From JANMDN01 sp031376285 (GTDB lineage Bacteria; Actinomycetota; Thermoleophilia; Miltoncostaeales; Miltoncostaeaceae), in assembly GCA_031376285.1 (NCBI GenBank), contig JANMDN010000012.1, forward strand, positions 1-64,000: a stretch of DNA of 64,000 bases. Direction: 5' to 3'. A program made the translations under genes and the position numbers. How positions within the stretch are numbered: position 1 is the stretch's first letter; the number at the start of each line of letters is the position of its first letter. Below the pieces are notes generated by a model, which saw nothing but the letters and a program-made list of their open reading frames with translations, did no database searches and was not told where the DNA came from. Positions 33,637 to 40,664 of this stretch are shown in pieces.

Positions 33637-34815
33637 CTACCTGGGGGCGCCGACCGTCGGAACGTCACTTGTCGTTCGATTCGCCGGCTGCCGACCTGAC
33701 AAGGCACCGACGTGCATCATCCAGATGAGGTCACTTGCCGACACAACCCCGACGAGGCGATCGCGCTCGACCGCGAACACCCGGGAGATCGGCGACGTGG
33801 CGATGGCCGCGACGGCGTCGAGCGCGGGTGCGCCGACATCAACGATTGTCTCGGCGCCAATCGGTCGCATCTGCTCGGTCACCCGAGCGATCGACCGCGC
33901 CGCGGAACTGAGGCGGGCAACGTCCCGCATCGCGAGGGCTCCCACGGGTCGTTCGCCTGCGTCGACCACGGGATAGACCCCGTGTCGGGACCTTGCGATC
34001 GACGCGAGCGCCTCGGCAACGAGATCGTCGTCGGCCACGCGAACGGGGTTACGGGTCATGATCTCGGCCACGGTAAGGTCACGAAACCGAGCGTCGAAGA
34101 ATACCTGCTGCGCCTCAGCCCGGGCCGCATTGACGACGAAGAGACCGATCGCGGCCAGCCAGAGTCCACCCAAGTCGCCGCCGGCGATCACGACCATCCC
34201 ACCGAGAATCGCAAAGCCGTAGCCCGTCGCCATGCCAACGCGCGCCGCCGCCTGCGTCGCTGACTTGAGGTCCCCCTTTGAGCGCCACAAGAGGGCACGG
34301 AGTACCCGGCCCCCGTCGAGTGGGAACGCTGGCACCATGTTGAATGCGCCGATCGCGAGGTTGACGTAGCCGAGCCATGCGGCAACCTGGTGGGCCGGAT
34401 CCCAGCGTCTGAGCGCGACCGCCAAGGTGGCGAAGACTCCGCCGAGCGCGACCGAGACCGCGGGGCCCGCCAAAGCCATACGCAACTCGACGCCTGCCGA
34501 TGGAAGCTTTTGGCGAAAGCGCGCGACCCCGCCGAAGGCCCAGAGCGTGATTTCCTCGATCTGGACCCCATCCCTGCGCGCCTGAAGTGCATGCCCAAGT
34601 TCATGCGCAGCGATCGAGGCGAACAGGAGGAACACCCCCGCGGCCGCCATCGCCGCATAGACCCCGCCCGCCCGGCCAGGCGCCGCGTCGGGAAACACCC
34701 CAACGCCGAGCGTCCAGGCGAAGAGCACCACGGCAACCAGAACCGACCAATTGAGGCCAATGCGCACGCCCGCAAGCCGTCCGAGCTTGAGGTCCTGCTT
34801 CAGAGGGTCACCCAT
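33637..34815 (-). CDS. Site-2 protease (M50) with C-terminal CBS pair, Rip3-like
   Basis: 392 residues. Six or so membrane helices carry SIAAHELGHALQARRDGV (HExxH zinc ligands) and MVPAFPLDGGRVLRALLW (the third ligand, NxxPxxxLDG type). Two CBS domains follow: LTVAEIMTRNPVRVADDDLV and DRLVGVVSASDLIWMM. The layout equals Rv2625c (Rip3) of M. tuberculosis, a DosR-regulon protease, and SpoIVFB relatives. It cleaves membrane-embedded substrates, possibly anti-sigma factors. It is divergent from a small CBS protein, the same pairing as Rip3 with Hrp1. Confidence 0.92.
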   Translation of the reverse strand: MGDPLKQDLKLGRLAGVRIGLNWSVLVAVVLFAWTLGVGVFPDAAPGRAGGVYAAMAAAGVFLLFASIAAHELGHALQARRDGVQIEEITLWAFGGVARFRQKLPSAGVELRMALAGPAVSVALGGVFATLAVALRRWDPAHQVAAWLGYVNLAIGAFNMVPAFPLDGGRVLRALLWRSKGDLKSATQAAARVGMATGYGFAILGGMVVIAGGDLGGLWLAAIGLFVVNAARAEAQQVFFDARFRDLTVAEIMTRNPVRVADDDLVAEALASIARSRHGVYPVVDAGERPVGALAMRDVARLSSAARSIARVTEQMRPIGAETIVDVGAPALDAVAAIATSPISRVFAVERDRLVGVVSASDLIWMMHVGALSGRQPANRTTSDVPTVGAPR

Positions 34816-34953
34816 ACCGACACGCTGCCGGTGCTGGACGGCCGTTTCGTCCGGGGATGCCCCGAGTAAAAAGGGGTACCAGCCCCGATTCCTCGACACT
34901 TCGCGGCTCGGACAATGGGATCGGACACCAATGCCCGCCCTGAGGACACCATC

Positions 34954-35409
34954 ATGCCATCGTCGGAACGATTCTTTCGCTGCACCGTGGGGGCAGCGAT
35001 GCGCAGCGTGATCGTCACCTGCGAGCCCGATACCCCGCTCGTTGAGATCGCCGCCCAGATGACGAAGCACCGTATCCACTGTGTTGTCGTGATGGAGGCC
35101 GGGGCCGACCGGCCGGGCGCGCCGTGGGCCCTCGTCTCCGATCTCGACCTGGTCGCTGCTGCGATCGAGGGTATCGATGATCGAGTCGCCGGCCAGATCT
35201 CCGCAACCCCAGTCGTCACGGTCACTGAGGACGAGCCGGTGTGGCGCGCTGCGCAACTCATGACCGAGTACTCAAACCCGCATCTGGTGGTCGTCGATCG
35301 CATGACCGACAGGCCGGTGGGGATCCTTTCCACGCTGGACATCGCGCGTGTCGCAGCGGACCTGACGGCATCCTCGTTCGATGGAACGTCAACGCAGCAC
35401 ACACGATAG
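34954..35409 (+). CDS. Two-CBS-domain protein (Hrp1-like)
   Basis: 151 residues made of two CBS motifs: AMRSVIVTCEPDTPLVEIAA to PWALVSDLDLVAAA, and ISATPVVTVTEDEPVWRAAQ to RPVGILSTLDIARVAA. Stand-alone CBS pairs bind adenosyl ligands and dimerise. Hrp1 (Rv2626c), a hypoxia-response protein next to rip3, is the closest parallel in context. GAGGA sits eight bases before ATG 34954; an ATG at 34915 would add 13 unstructured residues. A truncated hsp20 with its own strong ribosome-binding site follows after eight bases. Confidence 0.88.
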   Translation: MPSSERFFRCTVGAAMRSVIVTCEPDTPLVEIAAQMTKHRIHCVVVMEAGADRPGAPWALVSDLDLVAAAIEGIDDRVAGQISATPVVTVTEDEPVWRAAQLMTEYSNPHLVVVDRMTDRPVGILSTLDIARVAADLTASSFDGTSTQHTR

Positions 35410-35417
35410 GAGGGACG

Positions 35418-35633
35418 ATGGCATCACTCACACACTGGGATCCCATGACCGACATCGCGTCATTGCGAGAAGAGGTCAACCGGATCTTCGGTCGCAAGAT
35501 GGGAGCCGCGATCGGGGGCCATTGGGTCCCACCGATGGACATCCTCGACACCGCCGAGGCCGTGATCGCAAAAGCCGAGCTTCCTGGGATGAAGGTTGAC
35601 GATATTGGGACATCGATCAGTCATGTTCGATGA
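35418..35633 (+). pseudogene. Hsp20, N-terminal fragment
   Basis: AGGAGG four bases before ATG 35418 introduces a normal Hsp20 beginning: ASLTHWDPMTDIASLREEV, then HWVPPMDILDTAEAVIAKAE and LPGMKVDDI. At that point, one strand into the alpha-crystallin domain, the similarity stops and seven unrelated residues lead to a stop. The C-terminal two thirds of the chaperone fold are missing. Downstream sequence belongs to other genes, so the gene was cut by a deletion near 35607. Confidence 0.85.
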
Positions 35634-35723
35634 CCTCCTGGGAGTCGGTGGTGTGTTTGATCGCCTCGCGCAAAAAAGCCGATGCGCGTGAGGTTGTCGT
35701 CGAGGAAGCGCTGCGTCTCCCGA

Positions 35724-36080
35724 CTACCGTTCCATCTGACGACGCCTTGATGCGACCGCCGCGACAAGCTGATCGATCAGTTCGTAGGGAATCGGCTTGG
35801 TGAGCAGGAACCGCACGGTGTCCTTGCCGGTCCGGTACTCGGCGAGATCCTGTTCGAGTGCCTCGTCGAGCCGGGGAATTGGGTAGAGACCGACGTGGCG
35901 TTTCCAAGCCGCGAAGTACAGGTGTTAGCCATCCCCCAGCTTCGCCGTCGGCATGCCGTAGCGGATCGACTCCGTGGTCCCGGGAACGGCGTCGCGCAGG
36001 ATCCGGCGAATCTCACCGAGGATTGGGCGCACCTCCTCCGCGCACGCGGCGATGTACTCGTCCACCGTGCCTGAGGCCAC
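35724..36080 (-). pseudogene. DUF1801 (iron-chaperone-like) protein interrupted by an in-frame TAA
   Basis: GTG 36080 is two bases past the stop of the SRPBCC gene. The frame reads VDEYIAACAEEVRPILGEI, then ESIRYGMPTAKLGDG, then TAA at 35925-35927. It continues in the same frame with HLYFAAWKRHVGLYPIPRLD and TVRFLLTKPIPYELIDQLVA to a TAG. That is a complete DUF1801 domain of about 118 residues except that the stop replaces the residue before HL(V)YFAAWK. DUF1801 genes commonly sit with ArsR and SRPBCC genes, as here. As written it yields a half-domain. Confidence 0.82.
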
Positions 36081-36082
36081 CG

Positions 36083-36556
36083 TCAAGCCCCCGCCAGAAC
36101 CTCGTCGAGGCGCGAATAGCCCTCGCGAACGCCCTGCTCCATCCCACTCGCGACGAACGCGTCGCGGTCCGCGAACGAGTCGACGAGCGACGTTGTGACA
36201 AGGCGGCATCGATCCTCCGCGAGGTCTTCGAAGTGGAGCTTTTCGAGCGCGACACCGTCGGGCATCCCTTCATAGGTGAAGGTCTGGACGATCAGGGTCG
36301 ACAGGCGCACCTCGTGAAACGAACCGCGAAATCCCGCCTCCCATCCGTCACCGGCCATGACGTAGCGGTAGGACCCGCCGGTTCGGCAGTCGTGGTGATC
36401 GATCCGCGTCTGGCTGCCGTGTGGCCCGTTCCATCGGACGAAGATCTCGGGATCGGTGTGGGCCTGGAAGACCGCCTCGATGGGTGCGTCGAACTCCCGC
36501 ACGATGCGGACGAGCGGAACGTCCGCGTCGATCTCGATCGCGGTTGGGTCAGCCAC
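36083..36556 (-). CDS. SRPBCC / AHSA1-type lipid-binding-fold protein
   Basis: 157 residues with the activator-of-Hsp90-ATPase-like helix-grip fold. LVRIVREFDAPIEAVFQAHT is the first strand and helix, FVRWNGPHGSQTRIDHHDCR the usual W-x-GP turn, and GGSYRYVMAGDG the following strand. Such proteins bind a hydrophobic ligand in a cavity. The gene overlaps the ArsR stop by eight bases and is followed two bases later by the DUF1801 gene. ArsR-AHSA1 pairs are widespread; the regulator is presumed to control the pair. Confidence 0.92.
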   Translation of the reverse strand: MADPTAIEIDADVPLVRIVREFDAPIEAVFQAHTDPEIFVRWNGPHGSQTRIDHHDCRTGGSYRYVMAGDGWEAGFRGSFHEVRLSTLIVQTFTYEGMPDGVALEKLHFEDLAEDRCRLVTTSLVDSFADRDAFVASGMEQGVREGYSRLDEVLAGA

Positions 36557-36902
36557 CGTGGTCCTCCTTGTTGCGCGTGGGTTTGGGCATCGACTGCAGG
36601 ACGGCGTCGAGGCGCTTGAAGCGTTCCTCGGCCTGCCTGCGGAAGCGCTCGATCCACTTCGTCATCAGATCGAAGACCTCCGCTTCGAGGTGCACCGGCC
36701 GGCGTTGGGCGTCACGGCTTCGGCTCACAAGCCCGGCGTCTTCGAGCACCTTGAGGTGTTTCGATACGGCCTGCACGGACATGTCGTACGGACCCGAGAG
36801 TTCGTTGACCGTCGAGTCGGCGAGCGCCAGCCGAGCGACCATGTCGCGGCGCGTCGGGTCGGCGAGGGCTGCAAACATACGAGAGAGTTGATCTGAGGCC
36901 AC
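36549..36902 (-). CDS. ArsR-family transcriptional repressor
   Basis: 117 residues. A winged helix-turn-helix begins LSRMFAALADPTRRDMVARL and has the recognition region MSVQAVSKHLKVLEDAGLVS, then RRPVHLEAEVFDLMTKWIE. Metal-binding cysteines of arsenic-type ArsR are absent; this is the group coupled to SRPBCC proteins. GTG 36902 is used because the domain begins right after it. Two CAACC-N4-GGTTG palindromes lie 18 and 64 bases upstream and are probable autoregulatory operators. It heads ArsR-SRPBCC-DUF1801. Confidence 0.92.
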   Translation of the reverse strand: MASDQLSRMFAALADPTRRDMVARLALADSTVNELSGPYDMSVQAVSKHLKVLEDAGLVSRSRDAQRRPVHLEAEVFDLMTKWIERFRRQAEERFKRLDAVLQSMPKPTRNKEDHGG

Positions 36903-36919
36903 GACCGTCCCGCCTTCCA

Positions 36920-36933
36920 CAACCGATAGGTTG
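36920..36933. promoter_or_regulatory. Operator-like palindrome CAACC-N4-GGTTG, proximal site
   Basis: Arms CAACC and GGTTG separated by GATA, 18 bases upstream of the ArsR start. The distal copy has identical arms and spacing. Binding by the adjacent ArsR would block its own expression. This is inference from position and repetition. Confidence 0.6.
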
Positions 36934-36964
36934 AATACATGGTAGACCGGCTTCTTCCGCATTG

Positions 36965-36980
36965 TCAACCAAATGGTTGA
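36965..36980. promoter_or_regulatory. Operator-like palindrome TCAACCA-AA-TGGTTGA, distal site
   Basis: A perfect 16-base palindrome whose core is CAACC-N4-GGTTG, as at the proximal site 46 bases away. It lies between the divergent ArsR gene and the membrane protein at 37,069, so it may control both. Confidence 0.65.
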
Positions 36981-37068
36981 AAACGTCAGGCGGGTAGGGT
37001 CCAATGAGCGACGCGCGGACTTTCGTATCCACAGGGCGGTCGGACCGCCTCGCGCATGAGGGAAAATC

Positions 37069-37446
37069 ATGAGCTCGATCGTTGTTCCGTGGTCGCACGT
37101 CGTATTCGGCTCGCTCATCGGCCCGGCTGTTGGTGTCGGCGCGCTGTGGCTCCTACGGGAACGGGACCCCAAGGCGCTCGTCGCGGCGGCCCTCGGTGTC
37201 TGCGGCGGTACGTGGTTGTGGAACACGATGCTCAATATCCGTCACGCCAAGTCCATCGACGGCGATATCCCGTTCCGCCCATTTCCGATCTCGTGGCAGG
37301 ACGTCGGCACCGGCGTCTTTTCGTTCGCGTTCGCCACGGCCATCCTGCTCGCGACCACGCACCGGGACGAACCCGGCCGGCGGACGCTCAAGATCGCTGC
37401 GGTCACGGGGCTGGCTGCGCTCGTGATGGACGTCTACACGTGGTAG
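37069..37446 (+). CDS. Hypothetical four-helix membrane protein
   Basis: 125 residues with hydrophobic segments at about 6-28, 37-54, 78-94 and 106-122. Between helices two and three lies a cytosolic or external loop with NIRHAKSIDGDIPFRPFPIS. No catalytic motif and no family are recognised. It is divergent from the ArsR unit and faces the same palindromes, so it may be co-regulated. The ATG at 37069 and even hydrophobic periodicity support coding. Confidence 0.65.
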   Translation: MSSIVVPWSHVVFGSLIGPAVGVGALWLLRERDPKALVAAALGVCGGTWLWNTMLNIRHAKSIDGDIPFRPFPISWQDVGTGVFSFAFATAILLATTHRDEPGRRTLKIAAVTGLAALVMDVYTW

Positions 37447-37768
37447 GCACAAGCCACCCTGAATTGAGGCCTTGGCTTCGGCCCGTCAGCGGTTCGCGCC
37501 TCACAAGCATTCATGGGAGGAATCGTGGCACCGTCCGTTCCGGTCGGCGCCGAAACACGCCCGCCCACACTTGCTCGTCGCTCAACTGGACCGCACCGCC
37601 TCCGTTGGCGCCTACCCGCGCTTCTCCACAATGTAGGCGGGTCAACGAGGGCTGGGTCGACCGGCAAGCGCATGATCGGCCGCAACGGGCCCAGCCGCTG
37701 CGGCCATCTCGCGGGTCGGATTGCCCGTCGGTCCCACGCCGTCCGACGGGAGGCGCGACAATGGCGAG

Positions 37769-38455
37769 GTGAGGTCCGATCCGCTTCGTGAAGAGGAACG
37801 TGAGTCACGCTGGGAGGCTGCTCCGGCGATCGCGCTCCTCATCGCGCTTCAGGTGACCCTTGCTGCTGTCAGCAAGGCCAATGACTGGCCGCTCGGCGGG
37901 CTCGGGTGGTGGGTGTGGCTCGTCCCCGTCGCCCCTGAGGTCGCGCTCCTCGCACCCCTCGCGCTCAGCAGGCCACTCCACCGCCTCGAGCAGTCCGGGC
38001 ACCGTCGCACGCTTGCCCTCAGCCTGCTGGGCCTCGTGGTCGCCGCCAACGGCATGCTCCTCGTCGCGCTCCTCAAGTCCCTCATCGGCGGTGACGAAAA
38101 GAGCGGCTCCGAGCTGCTCTTCAAGGCGCTCTCAGTCTGGGCCACCAACGTCATCGTCTTCGGGCTCGCGTACTGGGCGTTCGATCGCGGTGGCCCCGTC
38201 CGACGCATGCGGCCAGACCCGCCGCCGCCGGACTTCCAGTTCCCGCAGATGGAGAACCCGGGCCTTGCCGAGCCTGGTTGGCATCCGCGCCTGCTCGACT
38301 ACATCTACGTGTCGTTTACCAACTCGATTGCGTTTAGCCCAACCGACGCCATGCCGCTCACCCGACGGGCAAAGTTCCTGATGCTCTGTGAATCGGCGAT
38401 GTCGGCCCTGACGGTGCTTCTCGTCGCCGCCCGCGCGGTCAACATCTTCCAGTAG
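37769..38455 (+). CDS. DUF1345-like integral membrane protein
   Basis: About 228 residues with four to five membrane helices: APAIALLIALQVTLAAVS, WWVWLVPVAPEVALLAPLAL, LALSLLGLVVAANGMLLVAL, SVWATNVIVFGLAYWAF and a C-terminal pair. The YVSFTNSIAFSPTDAMPLTR motif before the last helix recalls DUF1345 membrane proteins, whose function is unknown. GTG 37769 is used because a soluble acidic leader starts there; a TTG at 37721 is the alternative. It converges on the MarR gene, four bases from its end. Confidence 0.75.
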   Translation: MRSDPLREEERESRWEAAPAIALLIALQVTLAAVSKANDWPLGGLGWWVWLVPVAPEVALLAPLALSRPLHRLEQSGHRRTLALSLLGLVVAANGMLLVALLKSLIGGDEKSGSELLFKALSVWATNVIVFGLAYWAFDRGGPVRRMRPDPPPPDFQFPQMENPGLAEPGWHPRLLDYIYVSFTNSIAFSPTDAMPLTRRAKFLMLCESAMSALTVLLVAARAVNIFQ

Positions 38456-38458
38456 CGG

Positions 38459-38911
38459 TCACCGCGCCTTCCACTGCGGAAGAAGACGTGCCCAAAGCGC
38501 GTCGAGCGCGTCGTGCTCGGCGGGAGTGAGCTGGTCGACAAAGCGCGTCCGCACCCCGGCGACGTGCCTGCGCGACGCGGCTCGGAAGCGACGCCGGCCC
38601 TCCCTCGTCATCGCCGCGTAGGTCGACCGGCCGTCGTCCTCGCACTTGATTCGCTCGACAAGGCCCTCTCCCACCAACCGGTCGACGAGGCGCGTGAGGC
38701 CGCTCGGCGTCAGGAGCACCGCGTCCGCGAGCTCGGCCATGCGCAGCCGCTGCTTCGGCGCCTCGGCGAGCTGTACGAGGACATCGAACGCGCTGATGGT
38801 CATGCCCTCGCTCGCCTCCAGCTCGGCGCCGAGGTCACGAATCAGCGACGCATGGACCCTGAGAAAACCCCTCCACGAGCCCAGGCGCGTCGCTGGCGAC
38901 GAGGTCGTCAC
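38459..38911 (-). CDS. MarR-family transcriptional regulator (MhqR-like)
   Basis: 150 residues. The MarR winged helix is complete: ISAFDVLVQLAEAPKQRLRM, ELADAVLLTPSGLTRLVDRL (recognition helix) and IKCEDDGRSTYAAMTREG (wing). GTG 38911 overlaps the carboxylesterase stop. In Bacillus subtilis, MhqR represses mhqNOD and mhqED genes that detoxify quinones and electrophiles. The gene order dioxygenase-esterase-MarR here makes the same role likely. A dyad upstream of the first gene is its probable operator. Confidence 0.92.
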   Translation of the reverse strand: MTTSSPATRLGSWRGFLRVHASLIRDLGAELEASEGMTISAFDVLVQLAEAPKQRLRMAELADAVLLTPSGLTRLVDRLVGEGLVERIKCEDDGRSTYAAMTREGRRRFRAASRRHVAGVRTRFVDQLTPAEHDALDALWARLLPQWKAR

Positions 38912-39543
38912 GAAACGCTTGCCAGCCAGTCGCGGGCGACGAGCACGTCCTCCTGGACGAGGCCGTGCGAGCTTGGGGTCCACTGCTCGGTCACATCCGC
39001 GCCGTGGTGGCGAAGCGCGTCGATGAGGAGCTGGCTCATGGCACGGGGAATCATCTGATCTGAGGTTCCGGCGGCCACCAGCACGCGCGTGCCGGTGAGG
39101 TCGAGGCCCTCGGGCGCGGGCGCTGGAAGCAACGCGCGAAGCAGCACCCCTCCGCGCAGGAGACCCGGATGGCGAAGCATCAAGTTGGCCGCGACGTTCG
39201 CGCCGTTCGAGAAGCCGACCGCCCAAAGAGCACCCGGCTCCACGCTGTACTCGCGCTGCGCCGCTCGCACAAACTCGGCCAGCTCGTCGGTTCGTTCGGC
39301 GAGGTCTGGGAAGTGGAATCCGACTCCCGGGGTGCGGGTGAAAAAGCGCCGCATGCCGTGCTCGAGCACGCGGCCGCGCGGTGAGATGAGGGTCGCGCCC
39401 TGACGGAGCGCACGCCCGAGGCCGATGAGGTCGTTCTCGTCCCCACCGGTTCCATGCAGGAGGAGCAGCGCCGGAGCGCCCGGCTCGCCGGCCGCGTGGA
39501 CGTGCTGCCAGCCAAGCGAGGCCGGGGTGGGCTCGGCGCTCAC
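38908..39543 (-). CDS. mhqD: Phospholipase/carboxylesterase (MhqD-like)
   Basis: 211 residues. Serine hydrolase motifs are ALLLLHGTGGDENDLIGLGR, the elbow ALWAVGFSNGANVAANLML, LVAAGTSDQMIPRAMSQ for the acid and SSHGLVQEDV for the base. It is the phospholipase/carboxylesterase group to which B. subtilis MhqD belongs. GTG 39543 overlaps the dioxygenase stop and the gene's end overlaps the MarR start, so the three form a tight operon. It likely hydrolyses products of quinone ring cleavage or thiol adducts. Confidence 0.9.
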   Translation of the reverse strand: MSAEPTPASLGWQHVHAAGEPGAPALLLLHGTGGDENDLIGLGRALRQGATLISPRGRVLEHGMRRFFTRTPGVGFHFPDLAERTDELAEFVRAAQREYSVEPGALWAVGFSNGANVAANLMLRHPGLLRGGVLLRALLPAPAPEGLDLTGTRVLVAAGTSDQMIPRAMSQLLIDALRHHGADVTEQWTPSSHGLVQEDVLVARDWLASVS

Positions 39544-40475
39544 GACGCGCTCCTCACAGGCCACTCGGCGCGCGGGTCGGGGAGAGGCGTTAGCCGCGCC
39601 TCGACCGCGTCCCGAGTGTCCTCGAGCCACGGCGGCAGGATGATTCGGGTCCCGAGATCCTCGACCGGCAGGTCGCGGGTGAAGCCCGGTTCGTCGTCGG
39701 CAATCTCGTAGAGGATCCCGCTCGGCTCACGGAAGTAGATCGAGTGGAAGTAGTGTCGATCGATGACCGGCGAGGTCGGCCAGCCGACCTGTTGGAGGCG
39801 CTCAAACCAGTCCGGGTGCTCGGCCACCGTCGTGCCCCACGCGATGTGGTGGACCGTCCCCGCGCCCTGGATGGGCCGATCCTCCGGGGGTGCGTCGAAC
39901 GCGATCGTGCCGCCACGCCGGTCGCCCCGAACCTCCCAGGTTGATTCGTTGACCGCCGTCGCGCCCATCACCCGTTCGAGCAACATCGCGCTCTGGTCGG
40001 GCCGCTCGCTGTAGGCGCGCACGCCGACGAAGCCGCGCAGCGCATGGTCGGCCGGGACCTCCGGGTGGTACGCCGCGAGCGGCTCATTCACGTCGCTTAT
40101 GACCAGCTCGTGGCCAAGGCCCTCGGGATCGGCAAAGCGCAGGCCACCGTCGTCGGCGCGCTGCGTGCCCACACCCTCCGCACCGAGGCGGTGCTCCCAG
40201 AAGTCGATGGCGTCACGGGAGCCGACACCCGAGATGATGCGGTGGACCATGCCCGAGCCCGCGCGGCCACGCCGTGCACCCGGGTACTCGAAGAACGTCA
40301 GCTCGGCGCCGGGCGAGCCTTGCTCGTCGGCGTAGAAGAGGTGGTAGACGCCAGGGTCGTCCTGGTTGACCGTCTTCGCGACGAGCCGAAGTCCGAGCAG
40401 GCGTGCGTAGAAGTTGACGTTCCCGGGAGCGTCACCCGTGATCGCGCTGATGTGGTGGATTCCCTCGAGCTTCAC
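39540..40475 (-). CDS. mhqO: Ring-cleaving dioxygenase (MhqO-like, VOC fold)
   Basis: 311 residues in two vicinal-oxygen-chelate halves: LEGIHHISAITGDAPGNVNF at the N terminus and GTVHHIAWGTTVAEHPDWFE in the second half. YFREPSGILYEIADDEPGF supplies the metal Glu. Paired His and Glu ligands suit an Fe2+-dependent extradiol-type dioxygenase of the MhqA/MhqO family, which opens hydroquinone rings. It is first in the mhqO-mhqD-marR operon. A TTGC/GCAA dyad lies 16 bases upstream of its ATG. Confidence 0.92.
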   Translation of the reverse strand: MKLEGIHHISAITGDAPGNVNFYARLLGLRLVAKTVNQDDPGVYHLFYADEQGSPGAELTFFEYPGARRGRAGSGMVHRIISGVGSRDAIDFWEHRLGAEGVGTQRADDGGLRFADPEGLGHELVISDVNEPLAAYHPEVPADHALRGFVGVRAYSERPDQSAMLLERVMGATAVNESTWEVRGDRRGGTIAFDAPPEDRPIQGAGTVHHIAWGTTVAEHPDWFERLQQVGWPTSPVIDRHYFHSIYFREPSGILYEIADDEPGFTRDLPVEDLGTRIILPPWLEDTRDAVEARLTPLPDPRAEWPVRSAS

Positions 40476-40490
40476 TCAAGCCCCCAATAG

Positions 40491-40506
40491 TTGCGTGCAC
40501 AAGCAA
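40491..40506. promoter_or_regulatory. Operator-like dyad TTGCnTG-N2-CAnGCAA upstream of mhqO
   Basis: The 16 bases read TTGCGTGCACAAGCAA. Six of eight positions pair symmetrically. Length and position, 16 bases before the first ATG of the operon, suit a MarR-family dimer. Repression by the operon's own MarR is an inference. Confidence 0.55.
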
Positions 40507-40664
40507 TATGGCAGCCTGCGTCGAGGTTGGGTTTGCGTGGCCCGTGCCGAAAAGCCCCGCGGGCCCCTTGCACCGCGCCTTCGCAAATGTTTCGATTGCC
40601 AGGCGGGCGAGGATAGAGCCAAAAAACAGATTTCAGCGAATTTCGATCCGAGGGGACACGCACC

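Noticed and set aside
35617..35723. A minus-strand piece (REAIKHTTDSQEVIEHD) with a T6 run upstream
   Set aside because: It could be a frameshifted C-terminal fragment, but it is too short to identify and no start or upstream domain was found.
1689..36080. Stop-codon recoding as the explanation for internal stops
   Set aside because: Both TAG and TAA occur at unrelated positions, and frameshifts and deletions accompany them. Mutation or sequence error is simpler.
3600..36900. A DosR box (GGGAC-N-GTCCC type) upstream of the stress genes
   Set aside because: I scanned the main intergenic regions by eye and found no convincing match. The 21,758 palindrome has the wrong spacing. A position-weight search would be decisive.
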